DNA from: an uncultured Ruminococcus sp.
Lineage (GTDB): Bacteria > Bacillota > Clostridia > Oscillospirales > Acutalibacteraceae
Assembly (NCBI GenBank): GCA_902801245.1
Contig: CADCHW010000020.1
Span: 31,500 to 76,473, forward strand
DNA length: 44,974 bases
Direction of reading: 5' to 3'
In this document: positions 24,350-33,866 of the stretch, piece after piece
How positions within the stretch are numbered: position 1 is the stretch's first letter
Layout: every line of letters begins with the position of its first letter
Made by a program: the position numbers and the translations under genes
Notes under the pieces: generated by a model
Told to the model about the DNA's origin: nothing
Databases searched by the model: none
The model's input: only the letters and a program-made list of their open reading frames with translations

Positions 24350-25720
24350 TCAATCCATAATTACTTTAACAGCCTGTCTTACAGACTTAACCCCGAATAA
24401 TTCAATATCCTTAGTTATCTCTTTAGACAGATTTTTCAAATTATAATACGGTAGAATACAGCGTTTAAAACCTAATCTTGCCGCCTCGTTGATTCGCTTC
24501 TCTGCCTGCGAAACGGAGCGTATTTCCCCTGCAAGTCCGATTTCACCGAATGCGATAACATCATCGGGAATAGCAAAATCTTTCAAGCTGCTCACAAGTG
24601 CCAATGCAACACACAAATCAACGGCTCTTTCGTCAAGCTTGAAACCGCCGACAACATTCACATATGTGTCCGCACCTGCGAAGTAATAACCGCCTTTCTT
24701 CTCCAAAACGGCAATCAGCAGATTCATTCTGTTGTAGTCAAAGCCTGTAGACATACGTCTTGCCGTACCGTAACCCGAGTTTGTGGCAAGTGCCTGAACC
24801 TCGGCTAGGATAGGTCTTGAACCCTCCATTGTACACGCAACGCATGTTCCCGAAACTCCCATAGGACGACCCGATAAAAGCATAAGCGACGGATTTACAA
24901 CCTCCTGTAAGCCCTTGTAAGTCATCTCAAAAACTCCAATTTCATTCGTTGACCCAAATCGGTTCTTGACGGCTCTTAGGATTCTGTAGGTAAGCTGCTT
25001 GTCACCCTCGAAATACAGTACCGCATCTACAATATGCTCAAGAACTTTCGGTCCTGCAATTGCACCGTCCTTGTTCACATGACCTACAACAATAACGGGA
25101 ATTTCAAGTGCCTTTGCCGTTCTCATAAGAACATTGGTACATTCACGAACCTGAGTTACACTTCCCGGAGAGGAATTGAGCTGAGTTAAATTCATAGTCT
25201 GGATAGAGTCGATGATAACCAAATCGGGTTGGATATTCTTGATTTGTTCCGAAATGATTTCAACATCTGTTTCGGTCATAACAAGCATTTCGTTTGTAAC
25301 ACCCAGACGGTCGGCACGAAGCTTTATCTGACGGCGGGATTCCTCACCGGAAACGTATAGAATTTTAATTTGACTTCCGAGATTCTGACACACCTGCAAA
25401 AGAATTGTAGATTTACCGATACCGGGGTCGCCGCCGATAAGCACAAGCGAACCTTTGACGATACCTCCCCCGAGAACGTTGTCAAGCTCACCTATTCCCG
25501 TTTTGTAGCGGAACTCGTCGCTTGTGTTGATTTCATCAAGTTTCAGAGGTTTGGAATAGGAACTGACGGTTCTTACTTTTTGTTCAACAGTCTTTGCGGC
25601 AGGGGTGATAATCTCTTCGTTCAAAGTATTCCACTCGCCGCACCCCGGACATTTGCCGTACCATTTCGGAGATTCGTAACCGCACTCCGAGCATATATAT
25701 GCACTTTTAGTTTTTGCCAT
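24350..25720 (-). CDS. radA: DNA repair protein RadA/Sms
   Basis: Hexameric RecA-like helicase that drives branch migration in recombinational repair. 456 aa: N-terminal C4 zinc finger CSECGYESPKWYGKCPGCGE, Walker A IGGDPGIGKSTILLQ near residue 100, the RadA-specific KNRFGSTNEIGVFEM, and a C-terminal Lon-protease-like domain (VNVVGGFKLDERAVDL, FGEIGLAGEIRSV). Cell housekeeping; separated from cwlD by a 99-base spacer with repeat family A. Confidence 0.97.
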   Translation of the reverse strand: MAKTKSAYICSECGYESPKWYGKCPGCGEWNTLNEEIITPAAKTVEQKVRTVSSYSKPLKLDEINTSDEFRYKTGIGELDNVLGGGIVKGSLVLIGGDPGIGKSTILLQVCQNLGSQIKILYVSGEESRRQIKLRADRLGVTNEMLVMTETDVEIISEQIKNIQPDLVIIDSIQTMNLTQLNSSPGSVTQVRECTNVLMRTAKALEIPVIVVGHVNKDGAIAGPKVLEHIVDAVLYFEGDKQLTYRILRAVKNRFGSTNEIGVFEMTYKGLQEVVNPSLMLLSGRPMGVSGTCVACTMEGSRPILAEVQALATNSGYGTARRMSTGFDYNRMNLLIAVLEKKGGYYFAGADTYVNVVGGFKLDERAVDLCVALALVSSLKDFAIPDDVIAFGEIGLAGEIRSVSQAEKRINEAARLGFKRCILPYYNLKNLSKEITKDIELFGVKSVRQAVKVIMD

Positions 25721-25744
25721 TGACTTTTTTCTTCCTTTTCTTTA

Positions 25745-25810
25745 ATACGTGAAGATAGTTTATTTTTTCTTAACTTTATGTACCCGACCAATAATTGGTT
25801 TTGTACATAA
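25745..25810. repeat. Repeat family A copy between cwlD-like gene and radA
   Basis: Plus strand AATACGTGAAGATAGTTTAT at 25744-25763, then TACCCGACCAATAATTGG. The second part forms a hairpin ATGTAC/GTACAT closed over ACCAAT/ATTGGT at about 25779-25807. Same layout as the copy at 19880-19951. Confidence 0.72.
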
Positions 25811-25819
25811 ATTTTTATA

Positions 25820-26566
25820 TCACCTTATATTGTCTGCCGAAGCTGACCTACAGCAGTCCAACAGACCGCAGTAAATCGAAAATGCCATTTGCCGCTGATA
25901 TTCGTCCGAATTAAGCTTTGCAGTTTCCTCGGGATTCGACAGAAAACCGCACTCAACCAATATACACGGATTATTGCAGTTGTTCAAAAGATAAATATTA
26001 CTGCCTGCTTTCACAATATCACGTTCGTTTTCGGGCTGTAAAAATCCGACTATCGACCTACGCATACAATCGGCAAGCTTCTCGCTTCTCTCATCGTTCG
26101 GAGAATAGAAAACCTGAGCACCGCTATACTTCGACTCGGTAAATTTATTCTGATGAATACTCACAACATAATCGACATCTTTAGAGTTATACAGGTCAAG
26201 CCTTGCATTCATATCGGAACGCCGTCTTTCGGTCAAAGTCGGAAGAGTTTGGTCACCCATAATATTATCATCGTCACGTGTCATCAGAACTTCAAAACCC
26301 GACAGTTCAAGATACTCTTTCAGATAATTTGAAATTGCAAGATTTATCCCTTTTTCGACAACACCGTCATCACTGACAGCACCGCCGTCCTCCGCACCGT
26401 GTCCCGGGTCGATAAGCACACAAATTTGCTCGGTCGGAACTTCTTCAACGGCATAGACATTTATTTTCATTATAACAAAAATCAGAAGAAAAACCAACCC
26501 TAAAATTATCGCAATCAAAATTATGTAAAAAATAATGTTAAAGATACTTTGCTTCAATTTTTCCAT
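25820..26566 (-). CDS. N-acetylmuramoyl-L-alanine amidase, CwlD-like
   Basis: Cleaves the amide bond between MurNAc and peptide; CwlD enzymes act in spore cortex muramic-lactam formation. 248 aa from ATG 26566. An N-terminal membrane anchor (residues about 8-32) precedes an Amidase_3 domain with Zn ligands in LIDPGHGAEDGG, EKGINL and SIHQNKF, and the catalytic Glu in VECGFLSN. Membrane-anchored, acting outside. A sporulation role fits the other spore genes in the window. Confidence 0.9.
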   Translation of the reverse strand: MEKLKQSIFNIIFYIILIAIILGLVFLLIFVIMKINVYAVEEVPTEQICVLIDPGHGAEDGGAVSDDGVVEKGINLAISNYLKEYLELSGFEVLMTRDDDNIMGDQTLPTLTERRRSDMNARLDLYNSKDVDYVVSIHQNKFTESKYSGAQVFYSPNDERSEKLADCMRRSIVGFLQPENERDIVKAGSNIYLLNNCNNPCILVECGFLSNPEETAKLNSDEYQRQMAFSIYCGLLDCCRSASADNIR

Positions 26567-26608
26567 AGTCAAATACACCTCAATAAATAATATTCATTCA
26601 TTAAGGTT

Positions 26609-26690
26609 TTTATTCACGTGAAGCCGGTTCTGTTAAAACATAAATTCACGTACCCGACCGCAGGTTGATTTAATGCGGAAGTTTTAATCC
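26609..26690. repeat. Repeat family A copy upstream of cwlD-like gene
   Basis: Plus strand ATTCACGTGAAGCCGGTT near 26611, then TACCCGACCGCAGGTTGATT and TAATGCGGAAGT (26651-26682). The second part corresponds to the ACCCGACCGAGAGTTGATTTTAGTGCGGTAG version found in the spoIIIAG-AH gap. It fills most of the 129-base spacer. Confidence 0.7.
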
Positions 26691-26695
26691 AAAGC

Positions 26696-27337
26696 TTAAT
26701 CTACATAATTTCCGTTGACAATTTTTGAATCGTCACGGGTCAGCGACAAATCGTCAAATCTGTTCTCGTACTCCTGAATATTGTTGATTTTGTAGAATCC
26801 GCTCTTGATAGTTCCCAGATATGCAATGTGCTTATTCAGTAAATCTATCATAAGCTGTATCTCTTCGTCAACATCTTTCTGCTCACAACTCTCGGACTTG
26901 CTCATATTATCCATATCAAGCTTCATTTTTGAGATGTCTTTCAGAACATATTCAATAACGGTAACTGCGTCCATACTTGTTTCACGAACTTCGTCCATAA
27001 GCTTTAGCGACTGCTTTTTCATATCAGCCTTTGCTTCGGTAACCGTGTCATAAATTGTCTTGTACTTCTCAAAATCGATTTTCAGAACGTCAAGCTCCTC
27101 GGAGAGTTTCGCCTTTTCCTTTGCAAGTTCGGCAACCTTTTCACCGTAGAATTTCTTATCGTTTTCAAGCTCTGTCTTGTACATTCCGGCTTGGTCAACG
27201 GACTGTTTCACGCTGTCGTACAGTCGGGCATTATCCCTTTTGAGGGTTAAAATCTCGCTGTTCTTCTCTTCAAGCTCATATTCGAGCCGCATAACCTTTT
27301 CGTTAAGCTCCTGTAATTTTTCATCGTACTCAGACAT
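26696..27337 (-). CDS. Coiled-coil protein of unknown function
   Basis: 213 aa from ATG 27337 (AGAGGTGG upstream); the frame is open 15 codons further. Residues about 1-110 are a continuous charged heptad coiled coil (KLQELNEKVMRLEYELEEKN, then AELAKEKAKLSEELDVLKID). A second helical region around 150-185 is followed by a polar tail. No membrane segment. Superficially like DivIVA/GpsB-type or structural scaffolds, but there is no specific signature. It is the first gene of a unit with a good promoter at 27414-27442. Confidence 0.82.
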   Translation of the reverse strand: MSEYDEKLQELNEKVMRLEYELEEKNSEILTLKRDNARLYDSVKQSVDQAGMYKTELENDKKFYGEKVAELAKEKAKLSEELDVLKIDFEKYKTIYDTVTEAKADMKKQSLKLMDEVRETSMDAVTVIEYVLKDISKMKLDMDNMSKSESCEQKDVDEEIQLMIDLLNKHIAYLGTIKSGFYKINNIQEYENRFDDLSLTRDDSKIVNGNYVD

Positions 27338-27413
27338 ATAATCCACCTCTTTCTTAATAAATTGTATATTATCAATTCGCAATAAATTCCGAATAAATTT
27401 CTGCTCTAAATAG

Positions 27414-27442
27414 ATTATACCAAAGAATACAGAAAATTACAA
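27414..27442 (-). promoter_or_regulatory. Promoter of the coiled-coil/cwlD/radA unit
   Basis: Minus strand TTGTAA (27442-27437), 17-base spacer, TATAAT (27419-27414). Near-consensus housekeeping promoter, 77 bases before the ATG at 27337. Confidence 0.75.
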
Positions 27443-27505
27443 GGGGGTTTTAAAATTTTGTGTTAATTTATTAAGACAAAAATTTAGGAATATTTAAAAT
27501 AAATC

Positions 27506-27534
27506 TTGAAAAAAATAGTAATATATAGTATAAT
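27506..27534 (+). promoter_or_regulatory. Promoter of the 27645-28462 gene pair
   Basis: TTGAAA (27506-27511), 17-base spacer, TATAAT (27529-27534), 110 bases before ATG 27645. It is divergent from the promoter at 27414-27442. Confidence 0.78.
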
Positions 27535-27644
27535 AAATATATAGAGTACAGTAAATTTATTTTATACATTTTTATTACAAATGCCGAATGAACATTCATA
27601 ATAACAGTGTAATATTCTGTTATAAGGAAATGAGGTGTACAATA

Positions 27645-27854
27645 ATGAAAAGATTTTATAAGGCTGCTGTCTGTGATTCTGCCCCTGATATTTCGGAAAA
27701 AGATTTAACTGATTTCAAAGAATTATTGATTAAAGAAATGTTAAGGCTTGGTGCAACCGATGATGAAATTTCATTAATACACAATGCAATTCTGATAAAC
27801 GCAATTTTAAACAACAGAAAACCGGAGGACGTAGCATGGGCAATTTTACAATAA
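27645..27854 (+). CDS. Small hypothetical protein upstream of a GNAT-like protein
   Basis: 69 aa from ATG 27645 (GAGGTG 8 bases upstream); the frame is open 19 codons earlier without a site. Predicted helical: DLTDFKELLIKEMLRLGATD, EISLIHNAILINAILNN. Its last 19 bases overlap the start of the next gene, so translation is coupled. No family recognised; the pairing resembles, but does not prove, an antitoxin-toxin arrangement. Confidence 0.75.
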   Translation: MKRFYKAAVCDSAPDISEKDLTDFKELLIKEMLRLGATDDEISLIHNAILINAILNNRKPEDVAWAILQ

Positions 27855-28462
27855 CAGAATCTTTGGAGATAGCATTTAAAGAACGCAACATTACTTACTA
27901 TAAAATTCGTCCTGCTACTGCCGATGAGTTTTTCAATGCTATAACCAAAGCAAAACAAGTGAATGACCATGGAGCTTTTGTAACTCGTCATTCTATTGAA
28001 GAGTATGAAAAAATGCGGCTTTTTGTTACCGAAGACGGAACAGCCGGCATAGCAATAACTTCGGATAATAACATAGTTTCTATATTCAACGGCGGAGAAA
28101 AAAGAGGTGTTTTAAAAACTCTTCTTCCTGTTGCCATTAAACATGGCGGAGCAAAATTAGACAATTTTAACAGTCCTAAATTATCGGCAATGTATGAGTT
28201 GTACGGATTTTCACCTGTATCTAAAGTTGAGTTTGACAGTCGATTTGCACCCGATGACTGGAATTACAAACGAGATGGTGAACCGGATATTGTGTTTTGG
28301 ATACATAACGGTGATTCGGCAGAAGATGTTGTTTTGAATTTCGGCAGATACATTGTTCCATGGGACGCTGTCGAAAAATTTGATACATACGAAGAAGCCG
28401 CCGAGTATCGTGATGAAATTATGGAATACATAAAAAAAGAACAAAATCAATCTGAAATATAA
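27836..28462 (+). CDS. GNAT-like acetyltransferase-fold protein
   Basis: 208 aa. The middle (RLFVTEDGTAGIAITSDNNI, VSIFNGGEKRGVLKTLLPVA, GGAKLDNFNSPKLSAMYELY, GFSPVSKVEFD) has the order of a GNAT fold in the divergent form often found inside phage or conjugative-element polyproteins. The classic QxxGxG loop is replaced by EKRGVL. The C-terminal part (residues about 160-208) is acidic and helical. Substrate unknown. It has its own promoter, partner gene and terminator. Confidence 0.75.
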   Translation: MGNFTITESLEIAFKERNITYYKIRPATADEFFNAITKAKQVNDHGAFVTRHSIEEYEKMRLFVTEDGTAGIAITSDNNIVSIFNGGEKRGVLKTLLPVAIKHGGAKLDNFNSPKLSAMYELYGFSPVSKVEFDSRFAPDDWNYKRDGEPDIVFWIHNGDSAEDVVLNFGRYIVPWDAVEKFDTYEEAAEYRDEIMEYIKKEQNQSEI

Positions 28463-28468
28463 CATAAC

Positions 28469-28510
28469 AAAAGACTTTCACAAATATTTGATTTGTGGCA
28501 GTCTTTTTGT
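28469..28510 (+). terminator. Terminator after the GNAT-like gene
   Basis: AAAAGACTTTCACAAATA pairs with ATTTGTGGCAGTCTTTTT (28469-28508), ending in a T-run. Confidence 0.82.
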
Positions 28511-28515
28511 TATTA

Positions 28516-28664
28516 TTTAATCTGTAACGTTCGATCTTTAGGGGGTAAAGTCGATAAAAATGGCTTAACCATCGAAAAAAACTTGAATTTTAACACACCC
28601 TAATATGGATAATATTTAGGGGTGTTATTTTTAAAACTTTAATTGACGAACGTTACAGTTTAAT
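28516..28664. mobile_element. MITE-like element, 137 bp, with terminal inverted repeats and 6-bp target duplication
   Basis: Perfect 12-bp inverted ends CTGTAACGTTCG (28522-28533) and CGAACGTTACAG (28647-28658), flanked on both sides by the direct repeat TTTAAT (28516-28521 and 28659-28664). It has no coding capacity. An internal stem AACACACCCTAATAT/ATATTTAGGGGTGTT lies near 28592-28627. It sits between the GNAT-like gene terminator and the hemL 3' end. The structure fits a non-autonomous transposon; the parent transposase is unknown. Confidence 0.78.
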
Positions 28665-28668
28665 ATAT

Positions 28669-29934
28669 TTATTTTCTATTAAATTTCTCAATCACTTTGC
28701 AGGTATATTCAATATCCTCATCGCTGTGGGCATATGACACAAACATAGCTTCAAACTGTGACGGTGCGGCATAGATACCATTATCAAGCAGATAAGAATA
28801 ATACTTGGAGAATTTATCGGTATCAGAGGTTTTAGCCGTTGCATAGTCAACGACAGTTTTATCGGTGAAAAATACTGTCAGAAGTGAACCGACACGATTA
28901 ACGTTAAGTCCCGATTTTATCATAGCATTTTCGATTCTCTCTGCCTTTTTGTCTATATCTGTATACAGATTTTCCGTGCTTTCAAGTATCTTCAATGTCG
29001 CAATTCCTGCACTGACAGCTATCGGATTTCCCGAAAGAGTTCCTGCCTGATATACAGACCCAAGCGGTGCGACACATTCCATTATCTCACGCTTTCCGCC
29101 GTACACCGCAAGCGGCATACCGCCGCCGACAATCTTTCCGAGAGTAGTCAAATCGGGAGTAACTCCGTAATACTCCTGAGCACCGCCCAAAGCCAAACGG
29201 AAGCCTGTTATAACCTCGTCAAAAATAAGCACGGCATTATACGCTTTTGTAATGTCACGCAGAAACTGCAAAAAGCCGTTCTTCGGCGGAACTACTCCCA
29301 TATTCGCCGCACAAGGTTCAACAACTGCCGCTGCAATTTCACTGCCGTATTCTTCAAAAATCCTACGAACAGAATTCTCGTCATTGTATCGGGCAAGCAA
29401 GGTGTTATCCGTATATCCTTTGGGAACTCCCGAACTGTCGGGGATTGAATTTGTTAGAAGTCCCGAGCCTGCTTTCACAAGAAGTCCGTCCGAATGACCA
29501 TGATAGCAGCCCTCGAATTTTACGATTTTATCACGCTTTGTAAAACCTCTTGCGGCACGAACAGCACTCATAACCGCTTCCGTACCCGAATTGACAAGAC
29601 GGAGCATTTCCATTGACGGCATATGTTTTTTAATCAGCTTGGCAAGTTCAATTTCACCCTCGTGACACGCACCGTAAGTCAAGCCTTTGTCACACGCATT
29701 TTTCACCGCTGCGATAACTTCATCGTTTCCGTGACCAAGAATATTCGGTCCCCACGAACAGATGTAATCTATAAATTCATTGCCGTCAACATCGTATATT
29801 TTATCACCCTTTGCATGGTCAATGAACAATGGAGTTTTCCCGACGTTCCTGCAAGCACGAACGGGACTGTTCACACCTCCGGGCATAAAATTCAAAGCTT
29901 CATTGTAAAGTTTTTTTGACCTTTCAAAACTCAT
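28669..29934 (-). CDS. hemL: Glutamate-1-semialdehyde 2,1-aminomutase (HemL)
   Basis: Makes 5-aminolevulinate from glutamate-1-semialdehyde. The start is ATG 29934 (421 aa, [20 protein letters not shown]), which forms ATGA with the hemB stop; the frame is open 6 codons upstream. Motifs: [50 protein letters not shown] and the PLP lysine in [13 protein letters not shown]. Last gene of the hem operon. Confidence 0.96.
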   Translation of the reverse strand: MSFERSKKLYNEALNFMPGGVNSPVRACRNVGKTPLFIDHAKGDKIYDVDGNEFIDYICSWGPNILGHGNDEVIAAVKNACDKGLTYGACHEGEIELAKLIKKHMPSMEMLRLVNSGTEAVMSAVRAARGFTKRDKIVKFEGCYHGHSDGLLVKAGSGLLTNSIPDSSGVPKGYTDNTLLARYNDENSVRRIFEEYGSEIAAAVVEPCAANMGVVPPKNGFLQFLRDITKAYNAVLIFDEVITGFRLALGGAQEYYGVTPDLTTLGKIVGGGMPLAVYGGKREIMECVAPLGSVYQAGTLSGNPIAVSAGIATLKILESTENLYTDIDKKAERIENAMIKSGLNVNRVGSLLTVFFTDKTVVDYATAKTSDTDKFSKYYSYLLDNGIYAAPSQFEAMFVSYAHSDEDIEYTCKVIEKFNRK

Positions 29935-30896
29935 TCTTCTTCCTCCAGCCATTTCGCCGCATCAAGTGCATGATATGTGATTATGATATCAGCACCGGCT
30001 CTTTTGATTGCAGTCAAATTTTCAAGAACCACTTTTTTTTCGTCTATCCAGCCGTTCTGAGCAGCCGCCTTGACCATTGAATATTCTCCGCTTACATTAT
30101 AAACCGCAAGCGGATAGTCAAGCTTTGAAGCTTCTTTTATTATGTCAAGATACGCAAGTGCAGGCTTAACCATAACGATATCCGCACCCTCGTTTATATC
30201 GTCTATAACCTCACGTATAGCTTCCTTGCCGTTTGCATAGTCCATTTGATATGTCTTTCTGTCACCGAAGCACGGAGCGGATTCAGCCGCATCTCTGAAA
30301 GGTGAATAGTATGCCGAAGCAAACTTCGCACTGTATGACATAATAGGTGTGTCGATAAATCCGTTTTCGTCAAGTGCTTCACGAATTGCCGAAACTCTGC
30401 CGTCCATCATATCCGACGGCGCTATAATATCCGCACCCGATTTTGCAAGACTGACAGCCATTTTTGAAAGAAGCGGAAGTGTTTCGTCATTCAAAATTTT
30501 ATGGTTGTGAACCACTCCGCAATGACCGTGAGAAGTGTACTCACAAAGACATACATCGGCAACAATCAAAATATCAGGGTACTTTTCCTTGATAAAACGA
30601 ACTGCTCTCTGAGTGATACCGTTGTCATCGTAAGCACCTGTTGCAAGTTCGTCTTTGTGGCTTGGAATACCGAAAATCAATAATCCCGAAATTTTACTTT
30701 TATCGATTTCCGACAGAATCTCGTCTACTCTGTCAATTGAATACTGGAAAATACCCGGCATTGAATCAACGGGATTTTTTATATTCTCTCCCTCTGTAAC
30801 AAAAATCGGGTATATTAAATCACTTTTGTCTACTCTTGTTTCACGCACCATTCTGCGTATATTTTTACTTGACCTCAGTCGTCTGAATCTTTGCAT
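29931..30896 (-). CDS. hemB: Porphobilinogen synthase (HemB)
   Basis: Condenses two 5-aminolevulinates to porphobilinogen. 321 aa. Zn-type metal site [14 protein letters not shown] (cysteine-rich) and the Schiff-base lysines in [18 protein letters not shown] and [14 protein letters not shown]. The start at 30896 overlaps the cobA-hemD end by 32 bases; the N-terminal [19 protein letters not shown] is family-typical, so this start is kept. Confidence 0.96.
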   Translation of the reverse strand: MQRFRRLRSSKNIRRMVRETRVDKSDLIYPIFVTEGENIKNPVDSMPGIFQYSIDRVDEILSEIDKSKISGLLIFGIPSHKDELATGAYDDNGITQRAVRFIKEKYPDILIVADVCLCEYTSHGHCGVVHNHKILNDETLPLLSKMAVSLAKSGADIIAPSDMMDGRVSAIREALDENGFIDTPIMSYSAKFASAYYSPFRDAAESAPCFGDRKTYQMDYANGKEAIREVIDDINEGADIVMVKPALAYLDIIKEASKLDYPLAVYNVSGEYSMVKAAAQNGWIDEKKVVLENLTAIKRAGADIIITYHALDAAKWLEEEE

Positions 30897-32379
30897 TTTG
30901 AACCTCCGTTAAAATTGTTTCTGTTATGCCGTCAATGTTGCTTGTCTTTGAAATCCGAAAATCATTTACACCGTGCTTTACAAGTGCATTTGCGGTGATA
31001 TCTCCAATACAGATAATCTTCGTATTCTTTCCGATTTTATATCCGTTTTCAAAAAACGCATTAACTCCCGAAGAACTTGCGAACGTGAGAAAATCCGTGT
31101 TGATTTCTATGCTGTTGTGAGAATGTGAACCGCTCAGGACATCGTAAGTTTTTATATCGTCAAAGCTGATGTTATTCTCGTTCAAAATATCCGACAGCTC
31201 AACAGAACCCTTTTCCGCACGGAGAACAAGCACCTTTTCATCGGGCAGCACCGACTTTGAAAGAGCATTTCCCAGTGCTTGAGATGTGTAAACTTCCGGA
31301 ATTAAATCGGCAAAAATCCCACGCTTTGCAAGCACGTCCGCAGTGCCGCTGCCGATAACAGCAAACTTTAACTCACTTAGCTTTCGTATATCGATTTTTA
31401 GATTGATAAGCTTATTGAGAAAAATCTCCGCACCGTTAATGCTTGTTAAAACTACCCAGCCGTAACCGCTTAGATTACTCATAGCGTCATCGAATTTACG
31501 ATTGTTACGGTACTCCACAACATTAAGATAATCAAGTCTGTTCACGTCCGCACCCAGCTTTGAAAGTTGTGTTGAAAGCTTATTTACAAAACGCTTTGTT
31601 CCTGTTGAAGTGACTGTTGTATTTTCAAGAGGTACTTTAATTGTAGGCTTGAAATCAAAGTTCACTACATCACCGACAACTATAATTGCAGGAGTTTTCA
31701 TATTCGCTTTTTCAACATCAGCAGCGACATTTTTAAGTGTACTTCTTAGAATCTTCTGACCGTTGCTTGCACCGTTTGAAACAACAGCAATCGGAGTATT
31801 TTCATTTCTACCGTTTTCGATAAAACCGTTTGCAATCTCCGATAATTTTTTTAGACCCATTAAAAATACAAGCGTTCCGTCAAGCTTTGCGTATGCACTC
31901 ATATTTTCGGGAAGAAGATTTTCGGAAGTATGACCTGTTATAACGTGAAAACTTCTCGCAATCTCACGGTGAGTTACGGGTATACCCGCAAGCTCCGCCA
32001 CCGCAACAGATGATGTAATTCCGGGTATAATTCCGTATTCGATATTATTATTTTGAAGAGCCAAAATCTCTTCTCCCCCACGTCCGAAAACAAACGGGTC
32101 GCCACCTTTTAGACGGACTACAAATTTATTTTCAAGTGCCTTTTCCACAATAATTTTATTTATGTTATCCTGAGTTTCGCTGTGCATGCCCGAACGCTTT
32201 CCCACACAGATTTTCTCCGCATTGTCGGGTACAAAATCAAGTACTCTGCTGTCGATAAGACTGTCGTAAACTACTACATCGCACTGCTCCAGAATATTCT
32301 TTCCACGAAGTGAAATCAGGTCGTAATCTCCGCAGCCCGCACCGACAAGCCATACTTTTCCGACACTGTTTACAGACAT
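30865..32379 (-). CDS. Uroporphyrinogen-III C-methyltransferase / uroporphyrinogen-III synthase fusion (CobA-HemD)
   Basis: 504 aa with two enzymes. Residues 1 to about 245 are [60 protein letters not shown]. It methylates uroporphyrinogen III to precorrin-2. Residues about 255-504 are the weakly conserved HemD fold ([52 protein letters not shown]). The fusion commits uroporphyrinogen directly to the siroheme/B12 branch. Overlaps hemC by 10 bases. Confidence 0.95.
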   Translation of the reverse strand: MSVNSVGKVWLVGAGCGDYDLISLRGKNILEQCDVVVYDSLIDSRVLDFVPDNAEKICVGKRSGMHSETQDNINKIIVEKALENKFVVRLKGGDPFVFGRGGEEILALQNNNIEYGIIPGITSSVAVAELAGIPVTHREIARSFHVITGHTSENLLPENMSAYAKLDGTLVFLMGLKKLSEIANGFIENGRNENTPIAVVSNGASNGQKILRSTLKNVAADVEKANMKTPAIIVVGDVVNFDFKPTIKVPLENTTVTSTGTKRFVNKLSTQLSKLGADVNRLDYLNVVEYRNNRKFDDAMSNLSGYGWVVLTSINGAEIFLNKLINLKIDIRKLSELKFAVIGSGTADVLAKRGIFADLIPEVYTSQALGNALSKSVLPDEKVLVLRAEKGSVELSDILNENNISFDDIKTYDVLSGSHSHNSIEINTDFLTFASSSGVNAFFENGYKIGKNTKIICIGDITANALVKHGVNDFRISKTSNIDGITETILTEVQNAKIQTTEVK

Positions 32380-33239
32380 AAAATCAACTCCTTTGCAAGC
32401 GTTAATCTGTTTTTGAAATCCGCTGTTTTTTCAATTCGGTTAATGCCGTCCTTGGAAAGTGCAATTGTGATTCTCTTGTCTTTTACAAACGAATAAACTC
32501 CCAAAGGCATTCCGCAGTCGGCATTGAGCCTGCGGCTGACAAGACGTTCCGCTTCAAAAGAATAGAGGGTGTTTTTATCTCTTATCTCTTTGATGATTTC
32601 CTTTGTAAAATCTTTTTTTCTGCCCTCAACCGCAATTATTCCCTGACACGGTGCAGGAAGAAAATCCTTGTAGTCAAAGGGGATAAAATCGAAGTTTTCA
32701 TCGTTTATAAGTCCCAATCTTTCAAGACCTGCCGCCGCAAGAATTATACCGTCATATTCGCCGTTATGAAGTTTTTTAAGCCGTGTATCGACATTCCCTC
32801 TGATATTTGCAAATTCCGCATTAGGATAGATATTTTTAAAATTTACCTGCCGCCTGATACTGCCCGTACCTATTTTGCAGCAGTCGTGTTTATTGATAGT
32901 TTTACCTCTTTTTACAGCGAGGACATCACGGTAATTCCCACGCTCAAGTACTCCCGAAATTTCAAGACCGTCCGCAAGTTCAATCGGCAAATCTTTTGCA
33001 CTGTGAACGGCTATATCAATAGTTTTATCTAAAAGAGCGTTTTCAATTTCCGAAACAAAAACACCCCTGCCGCCGATATCTGCAATAGGCTTGTCAAGAA
33101 CCAAATCGCCCTTAGTGCTTATATATACAATCTCTATTTCAAGCTTCGGAAAGGCTTTGCGAAGCTTCTCGGCAACCATATTTGTTTGTGCAACGGCAAG
33201 CTTGCTTTTTCGTGTACCGATTTTAATTTTCAAATTCAT
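32370..33239 (-). CDS. hemC: Hydroxymethylbilane synthase (HemC)
   Basis: Polymerises four porphobilinogens. 289 aa from ATG 33239 (a GTG one codon earlier directly follows the upstream stop). Motifs: IKIGTRKSKLAVAQTNMVAE, HSAKDLPIELADGLEI, GTGSIRRQ, and the dipyrromethane-cofactor cysteine in LNADCGMPLGVYSFV. Short compared with about 310 aa in E. coli, mainly in the C-terminal domain. Confidence 0.95.
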   Translation of the reverse strand: MNLKIKIGTRKSKLAVAQTNMVAEKLRKAFPKLEIEIVYISTKGDLVLDKPIADIGGRGVFVSEIENALLDKTIDIAVHSAKDLPIELADGLEISGVLERGNYRDVLAVKRGKTINKHDCCKIGTGSIRRQVNFKNIYPNAEFANIRGNVDTRLKKLHNGEYDGIILAAAGLERLGLINDENFDFIPFDYKDFLPAPCQGIIAVEGRKKDFTKEIIKEIRDKNTLYSFEAERLVSRRLNADCGMPLGVYSFVKDKRITIALSKDGINRIEKTADFKNRLTLAKELILCL

Positions 33240-33242
33240 CAC

Positions 33243-33854
33243 CTACTTTAAATCGCTTATAATCTCAAAGATTTTTTCGTCACTCACTTTGTTTATATCC
33301 GTAATGCAAAGTTTAAGAATCTGTTCAAACGCAAGCTTTCGTTTCTCCTCGGTATCAATTTCACGCTTGATTAAATTACGGACGGACGACAGAATATTTA
33401 TAGCTCTGTCAACATTTTCATCAAGGGCATTCTCTATTTTCTCACGCAGAAAACGAGCGTAAATCGGACTTTTTCCCTCTGTGGAAATACCTATTGTGAC
33501 GTTCTCTTTCTTCACCAAAGCAGGAAAAATAAAACCGCATTTTTCCTTGTCGTCAACTGTGTTAATTAAGATATTTTTCTCTTGACACAGTTTGAAAATA
33601 TATGCGTTCAATTCGTTGTTGTCCGTGGCTGCTATGACGGTAAAAGCGTCGTTAATATCGCTGTCAAGAAATTTTCTTTTATGTATTTCAAGTCCGTCTA
33701 TCTCTGTTATTTCATTGCAGATTTCGGGAGCGACAACTGTGATTTTCGGCTTGAACGGAAGTATCTTTTCAATCTTTCTGAGTGCCACCACACCGCCGCC
33801 GACCACTACACATTTTTTATTTTCTATATCTATATAAAACGGGAAATATCCCAT
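33243..33854 (-). CDS. Precorrin-2 dehydrogenase (Met8/CysG N-terminal type)
   Basis: NAD-dependent oxidation of precorrin-2 to sirohydrochlorin, the substrate of CbiK. 203 aa; Rossmann motif VVVGGGVVALRKIEKIL near residue 15, AATDNNELNAYI, and a C-terminal helical part with GKSPIYARFLREKIE. The chelatase half is not obvious, so metal insertion probably needs CbiK or another chelatase. It precedes hemC without a gap. Confidence 0.92.
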   Translation of the reverse strand: MGYFPFYIDIENKKCVVVGGGVVALRKIEKILPFKPKITVVAPEICNEITEIDGLEIHKRKFLDSDINDAFTVIAATDNNELNAYIFKLCQEKNILINTVDDKEKCGFIFPALVKKENVTIGISTEGKSPIYARFLREKIENALDENVDRAINILSSVRNLIKREIDTEEKRKLAFEQILKLCITDINKVSDEKIFEIISDLK

Positions 33855-33866
33855 AGTATCACCTGC

